Assembly (NCBI RefSeq): GCF_026153205.1
Contig: NZ_JAPFBW010000004.1
Coordinates: forward strand, 62,001 to 126,000
Origin: Aquabacterium sp. A7-Y
GTDB taxonomy: Bacteria; Pseudomonadota; Gammaproteobacteria; Burkholderiales; Burkholderiaceae_C
DNA length: 64,000 nucleotides
Direction of reading: 5' to 3'
Positions within the stretch are counted from its first letter, which is position 1. Every line of letters begins with the position of its first letter. The translations under genes were made by a program, and so were the position numbers. This document shows positions 60,917 through 64,000 of the stretch, one piece after another. The notes beneath the pieces were generated by a model that worked only from the letters and a program-made list of their open reading frames with translations, was not told the origin of the DNA and did not search any database.

Positions 60917-62035
60917 TCAGGTGAGCACCAGGTTGTCCCGGTGGATCATCTCCGGCTCGCCGGTGAAGCCGAGCAGGCGCTCGAACTCGCTGGACGGCTT
61001 GCGCGCAATCAGGCGTGCCTCGCTGCTGGAGTAGTTGGCCAAGCCGCGCGCCACTTCGAGGCCCGAGGGCGCACGCACGGCAATGACGTCGCCGCGTGCG
61101 AACTCGCCGCTGACCTCTACCATGCCGATGGGCAGCAGGCTCTTGCCTTCCTCGCGCAGCTTCTTCACGGCGCCCTCGTCGACCACCACGCCTCCGCGCA
61201 GTTGCAGGTGGTCGGCCATCCACTGCTTGCGCGCGGCGAGCTTGGCGGTCTTGGCGTGCAACAAGGTGCCGATCGCTTCACCCGCCGCCAGGCGCAGCAG
61301 CACATCGGGCTCGCGGCCCCAGGCGATCACGGTGGACGCGCCGCTGCCTGCCGCCCGCTTGGCGGCGAGGATCTTCGTGATCATGCCGCCCTTGCCGATG
61401 CTGGAGCCGGCCCCGCCGGCCATGCGCTCCAGCTCGGGTGTGCCGGCCTCGGCCTCGTGGATGAAACGCGCCTGGGGATCCTTGCGGGGATCGGCCGAAT
61501 AGAGGCCCTTCTGGTCCGTCAGGATGACCAGCGCGTCGGCCTCGACCAGGTTGGCGACCAGGGCCCCCAGGGTGTCGTTGTCGCCGAACTTGATCTCGTC
61601 GGTGACGACCGTGTCGTTCTCGTTGATCACCGGCACCACACGCAGCCTCAGCAGCGTGAGCAGGGTCGATCGCGCATTCAGATAACGCTCGCGGTCGGCC
61701 AAGTCGGCATGTGTCAGCAGCACCTGGGCACTGCCCACACCCTGCTCGCGCAGCTTGGTCTCGTAGATGTGGGCCAAACCCATCTGCCCGACTGCGGCGG
61801 CCGCCTGCAGTTCGTGCAGCTCCTTCGGCCGCGCGGCCCAGCCCAGGCGTTTCATGCCCTCGGCGATGGCGCCGCTGGAGACCATCACGACCTCGCGGCC
61901 CTGGGCACCGAGCGCGGCCAGCTGGCGGCACCAGTGGCCGATCGCCTCGGCATCGACACCCCGACCCTCGTTGGTCACCAGGCTGGAGCCGACCTTGACG
62001 ACGATACGTCGCGCGTTCTTGAGCACGTCACTCAT
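60917..62035 (-). CDS. proB: Glutamate 5-kinase
   Basis: This 372-residue kinase phosphorylates glutamate in proline synthesis and is feedback-inhibited by proline in relatives. The amino-acid-kinase domain begins [18 protein letters not shown] and includes [26 protein letters not shown]; the C-terminal PUA domain (about residues 280-365) carries [20 protein letters not shown]. proA is not in the window. It lies 51 bp after obgE. Confidence 0.97.
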   Translation of the reverse strand: MSDVLKNARRIVVKVGSSLVTNEGRGVDAEAIGHWCRQLAALGAQGREVVMVSSGAIAEGMKRLGWAARPKELHELQAAAAVGQMGLAHIYETKLREQGVGSAQVLLTHADLADRERYLNARSTLLTLLRLRVVPVINENDTVVTDEIKFGDNDTLGALVANLVEADALVILTDQKGLYSADPRKDPQARFIHEAEAGTPELERMAGGAGSSIGKGGMITKILAAKRAAGSGASTVIAWGREPDVLLRLAAGEAIGTLLHAKTAKLAARKQWMADHLQLRGGVVVDEGAVKKLREEGKSLLPIGMVEVSGEFARGDVIAVRAPSGLEVARGLANYSSSEARLIARKPSSEFERLLGFTGEPEMIHRDNLVLT

Positions 62036-62086
62036 GCTGAGAAGAAGAAGTCCGGAGAAGTAAGGCTGCCCAGCGGGCGGATGCGG

Positions 62087-63193
62087 TCAACGAAAGCGGG
62101 GATCGTCGGACGGCGGCGGCGGCGGCACCGCCTCCTCGGCGGGCGCGACAAAACGAACGTCAGGCACCTCGACCGGAGGCCGGCGCTCCGCAGCGACGTG
62201 CTGGTACACCGCGCGGATCAGATCTTCGCAACCCTCCCGGGTGAGCGCCGAGATCTGGTGCACCGGGCCCTTCCACTTCAAGCGCTTGACGAAGTCCTTG
62301 ACGCGTTTTTCACGCTCCTCGGCCGGCACCATGTCCAGCTTGTTGAGCACCAGCCAGCGCGGCTTTTCGTACAAGGCCTGGTCGTACTTGCGGAGCTCCT
62401 CGACGATGGCCTTGGCCTGGGCGACCGGATCCACGCCTTCGTCGAAAGGCGCGATGTCGACCAGGTGCAGCAGCACCCGCGTGCGCTGCAGGTGACGCAG
62501 GAACTGGTGGCCGAGCCCAGCCCCCTCCGCCGCGCCTTCGATCAGGCCGGGGATGTCGGCGACCACAAAACTCTGCTCGGGCCCCACCCGCACGACACCC
62601 AGGTTGGGGTGCAAGGTGGTGAAGGGATAGTCGGCGATTTTCGGTCGCGCATTCGAAATCGCCGCGATCAGGGTGGACTTGCCGGCATTGGGCATGCCGA
62701 GCAGGCCGACATCGGCGAGCACCCGCAGTTCCAGCTTCAGACGGCGCTGCTCGCCGGGCCAGCCTGGTGTCTTCTGGCGCGGCGCCCGGTTGGTGCTGGA
62801 CTTGTAGTGCAGGTTACCGAAGCCGCCGTCGCCGCCCTTGGCGATCATCACCTTCTCGTCCGGCACCAGCAGCTCGGTGATCACCTCGCCGGTGTCGGCA
62901 TCGCTGATGATGGTGCCCACCGGCATGCGCAGCACGATGTCCTCGGCGGCGGCGCCGAACTGGTCGGAGCCCCGCCCCTGCTCGCCGTTGCGCGCCTCGT
63001 GGCGGCGCGCATAACGGAAGTCGATCAGGGTGTTGAGATTGGGATCGGCGACAACGAAGACATGTCCACCGCGCCCGCCGTCGCCCCCGTTGGGGCCGCC
63101 GAAGGGGATGAACTTCTCGCGCCGAAAGCTTATGCAGCCGCTGCCGCCGTTGCCGGCCGCGACGTCGATATAAGCCTCGTCTACAAATTTCAT
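62087..63193 (-). CDS. obgE: GTPase Obg/CgtA
   Basis: This 368-residue ribosome-assembly GTPase has the Gly-rich Obg domain (residues 1-158, with [16 protein letters not shown]), then G1 GMPNAGKST near 168, G3 [13 protein letters not shown], and G4 NKLD. The C terminus ends in a Pro-rich acidic tail ([10 protein letters not shown]) instead of a TGS domain. Its ATG overlaps the stop of the small membrane-protein gene upstream (ATGA). Confidence 0.97.
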   Translation of the reverse strand: MKFVDEAYIDVAAGNGGSGCISFRREKFIPFGGPNGGDGGRGGHVFVVADPNLNTLIDFRYARRHEARNGEQGRGSDQFGAAAEDIVLRMPVGTIISDADTGEVITELLVPDEKVMIAKGGDGGFGNLHYKSSTNRAPRQKTPGWPGEQRRLKLELRVLADVGLLGMPNAGKSTLIAAISNARPKIADYPFTTLHPNLGVVRVGPEQSFVVADIPGLIEGAAEGAGLGHQFLRHLQRTRVLLHLVDIAPFDEGVDPVAQAKAIVEELRKYDQALYEKPRWLVLNKLDMVPAEEREKRVKDFVKRLKWKGPVHQISALTREGCEDLIRAVYQHVAAERRPPVEVPDVRFVAPAEEAVPPPPPSDDPRFR

Positions 63194-63387
63194 GGTTGTG
63201 TGTCCGACTTCGGGCGGCTCGTACGTCTGCTGGCAGCACCCCGAGCCGGGCTCACGAGGAGCCAGACGCCGAGCACCACCAGCAGAGCCGGCCACCACAG
63301 CGCCAGCCATTCGCTGCTCAACCAGCCGAAGTTGCGGGCCAGCAGCAGGAGGCCGACGAGGATGAGTATCAGGCCGCTCTTGTTCAC
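63190..63387 (-). CDS. LiaI/LiaF-type small membrane protein
   Basis: This 65-residue protein has two hydrophobic segments ([17 protein letters not shown] and [17 protein letters not shown]) in the pattern of the LiaI-LiaF-like transmembrane domain (DUF5668), and a basic tail. Function is unknown; relatives take part in envelope stress sensing. It lies between rpmA and obgE and overlaps obgE by four bases. Confidence 0.8.
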   Translation of the reverse strand: MNKSGLILILVGLLLLARNFGWLSSEWLALWWPALLVVLGVWLLVSPARGAASRRTSRPKSDTQP

Positions 63388-63462
63388 GCGCCCTCCGGTG
63401 CCGGTCTATCGGGGAACCTGCCGATGGTACTTCAGGCAGGGCGGCGCCCGTGCGCCGCTCTC

Positions 63463-63492
63463 AAACGACAAAGCCCCGGCACGCCGGGGCTT
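63463..63492 (-). terminator. Terminator after rplU-rpmA
   Basis: A 10-bp inverted repeat (arms 63471-63480 and 63483-63492) is followed on the minus strand by TGTCGTTTG, an intrinsic terminator 22 bp after rpmA. It separates the ribosomal genes from obgE. Confidence 0.85.
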
Positions 63493-63514
63493 CGAAATTC
63501 GCAGCGGGCGACGG

Positions 63515-63772
63515 TCAGACCGGCGTGACGCTGACCACCTTGCGGTTGAGCGGGCCCTTCACCGAGAAGGAGACCTCGCCGTCCACCAGGGCGAACAGCG
63601 TGTGGTCGCGACCGGTAGCCACGTTGGTGCCCGCATGGAAGCGGGTGCCGCGCTGGCGCACGATGATCGAACCGGCCGGGATGACCTGACCGCCGAACAC
63701 CTTCACGCCGAGCATCTTTGGTTGGGAGTCGCGGCCGTTCCGGGTGGAACCGCCGCCTTTTTTCTGTGCCAT
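63515..63772 (-). CDS. rpmA: 50S ribosomal protein L27
   Basis: This 85-residue protein starts [24 protein letters not shown] and contains [21 protein letters not shown], the L27 signature. Its flexible N terminus reaches the peptidyl-transferase centre. AAGGAG lies before the start (GAGCTCATTCC on the plus strand). It follows rplU by 31 bp. Confidence 0.98.
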   Translation of the reverse strand: MAQKKGGGSTRNGRDSQPKMLGVKVFGGQVIPAGSIIVRQRGTRFHAGTNVATGRDHTLFALVDGEVSFSVKGPLNRKVVSVTPV

Positions 63773-63803
63773 GGAATGAGCTCCTTGAACTGTGGCCGGC
63801 GGA

Positions 63804-64000
63804 TCAGACGCTCAGCGCGCCGATGACCAGCTCGGTGTAGGTCTGGCGATGACCTTGATGCTTCTGGTAGTGCTTGCGGCGGCGCATCTTGAAGATGCGA
63901 ACCTTGTCGTGCTTGCCATGGGCCACGACCGTGGCCTTCACACTCGCGCCAGCCACCAAGGGCGTGCCGACCTTCAGCTCAGCGCCGTTACCCACGGCGA
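63804..64000 (-). CDS. rplU: 50S ribosomal protein L21, 3' part
   Basis: The C-terminal 64 residues of L21 are present; the first 35-40 residues lie beyond the window end, as the frame is open to the last base. [20 protein letters not shown], then [24 protein letters not shown] with the rRNA-binding basic stretch are diagnostic. It is the first gene of rplU-rpmA. Confidence 0.97.
   Translation of the reverse strand, partial: AVGNGAELKVGTPLVAGASVKATVVAHGKHDKVRIFKMRRRKHYQKHQGHRQTYTELVIGALSV

Overview
The window is a high-GC chromosomal segment of a betaproteobacterium of the order Burkholderiales. Three things point there: the gene order rplU-rpmA-obgE-proB / rppH-proS and hemA-prfA-prmC-grxD-ubiX, a CysB-type regulator close to cysTWA, and an llpE-like gene inside an RND efflux operon. 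A Rubrivivax/Leptothrix/Caldimonas-like lineage is my guess from general similarity and is not proven. I see no insertion sequence, prophage, CRISPR array or rRNA.

Layout. 1-0.9 kb: 3' end of an amylo-alpha-1,6-glucosidase-like gene. 0.9-3.4 kb: minus-strand operon of an alpha/beta hydrolase, a crotonase-family protein and an SGNH hydrolase. 3.6-10.3 kb: fatty-acid beta-oxidation block on the minus strand (TetR regulator, acyl-CoA dehydrogenase, DUF2147 protein, fused 3-hydroxyacyl-CoA dehydrogenase/enoyl-CoA hydratase, thiolase) with a TetR-type operator upstream. 10.5-18.3 kb: FHA membrane protein and trypsin-like protease, HNH protein, 1-Cys peroxiredoxin, CysB-like regulator, DUF72 protein and a 584-residue protein of unknown function. 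18.3-24.3 kb: sulfate uptake (cysA, cysW, cysT, two tandem sbp genes) followed upstream by a hydrolase and a Mop-domain protein. 24.5-29.5 kb: proteins of unknown or envelope function, including a beta-helix lipoprotein and a PEP-CTERM protein. 29.5-37.7 kb: LysR regulator divergent from an llpE-like gene and a tripartite RND pump. 37.7-44.8 kb: thioredoxin-like protein, CreA, and the sulfonate operon ssuA-ssuD-VOC-ssuC-ssuB-metY. 44.8-48.5 kb: tRNA-Met(CAT) and a poorly conserved accessory stretch (LtrA, tiny basic proteins, DUF3606, a broken alcohol dehydrogenase). 48.6-64 kb: housekeeping genes (miaB, a 7TM sensor, hemA-prfA-prmC, grxD-ubiX, proS, rppH, proB, obgE, rpmA, rplU).

The most interesting result concerns sulfur control. 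Four minus-strand promoters, in front of sbp, the second sbp, the Mop/hydrolase pair and the ssu operon, share one architecture: AAGSAA-like half, N3, CGN, N6, TCGTTC, then exactly 20 nt to a TANNNT -10 box. This looks like a CysB-family operator seen four times in one window. Only the ssu promoter has a long leader. It encodes a 21-residue peptide ending in three closely spaced cysteines, followed by mutually exclusive hairpins, the last of which is an intrinsic terminator with a T5 run just before ssuA. I read this as a cysteine-responsive attenuator placed on top of CysB-type activation. The parts are visible in the sequence; the mechanism is inference.
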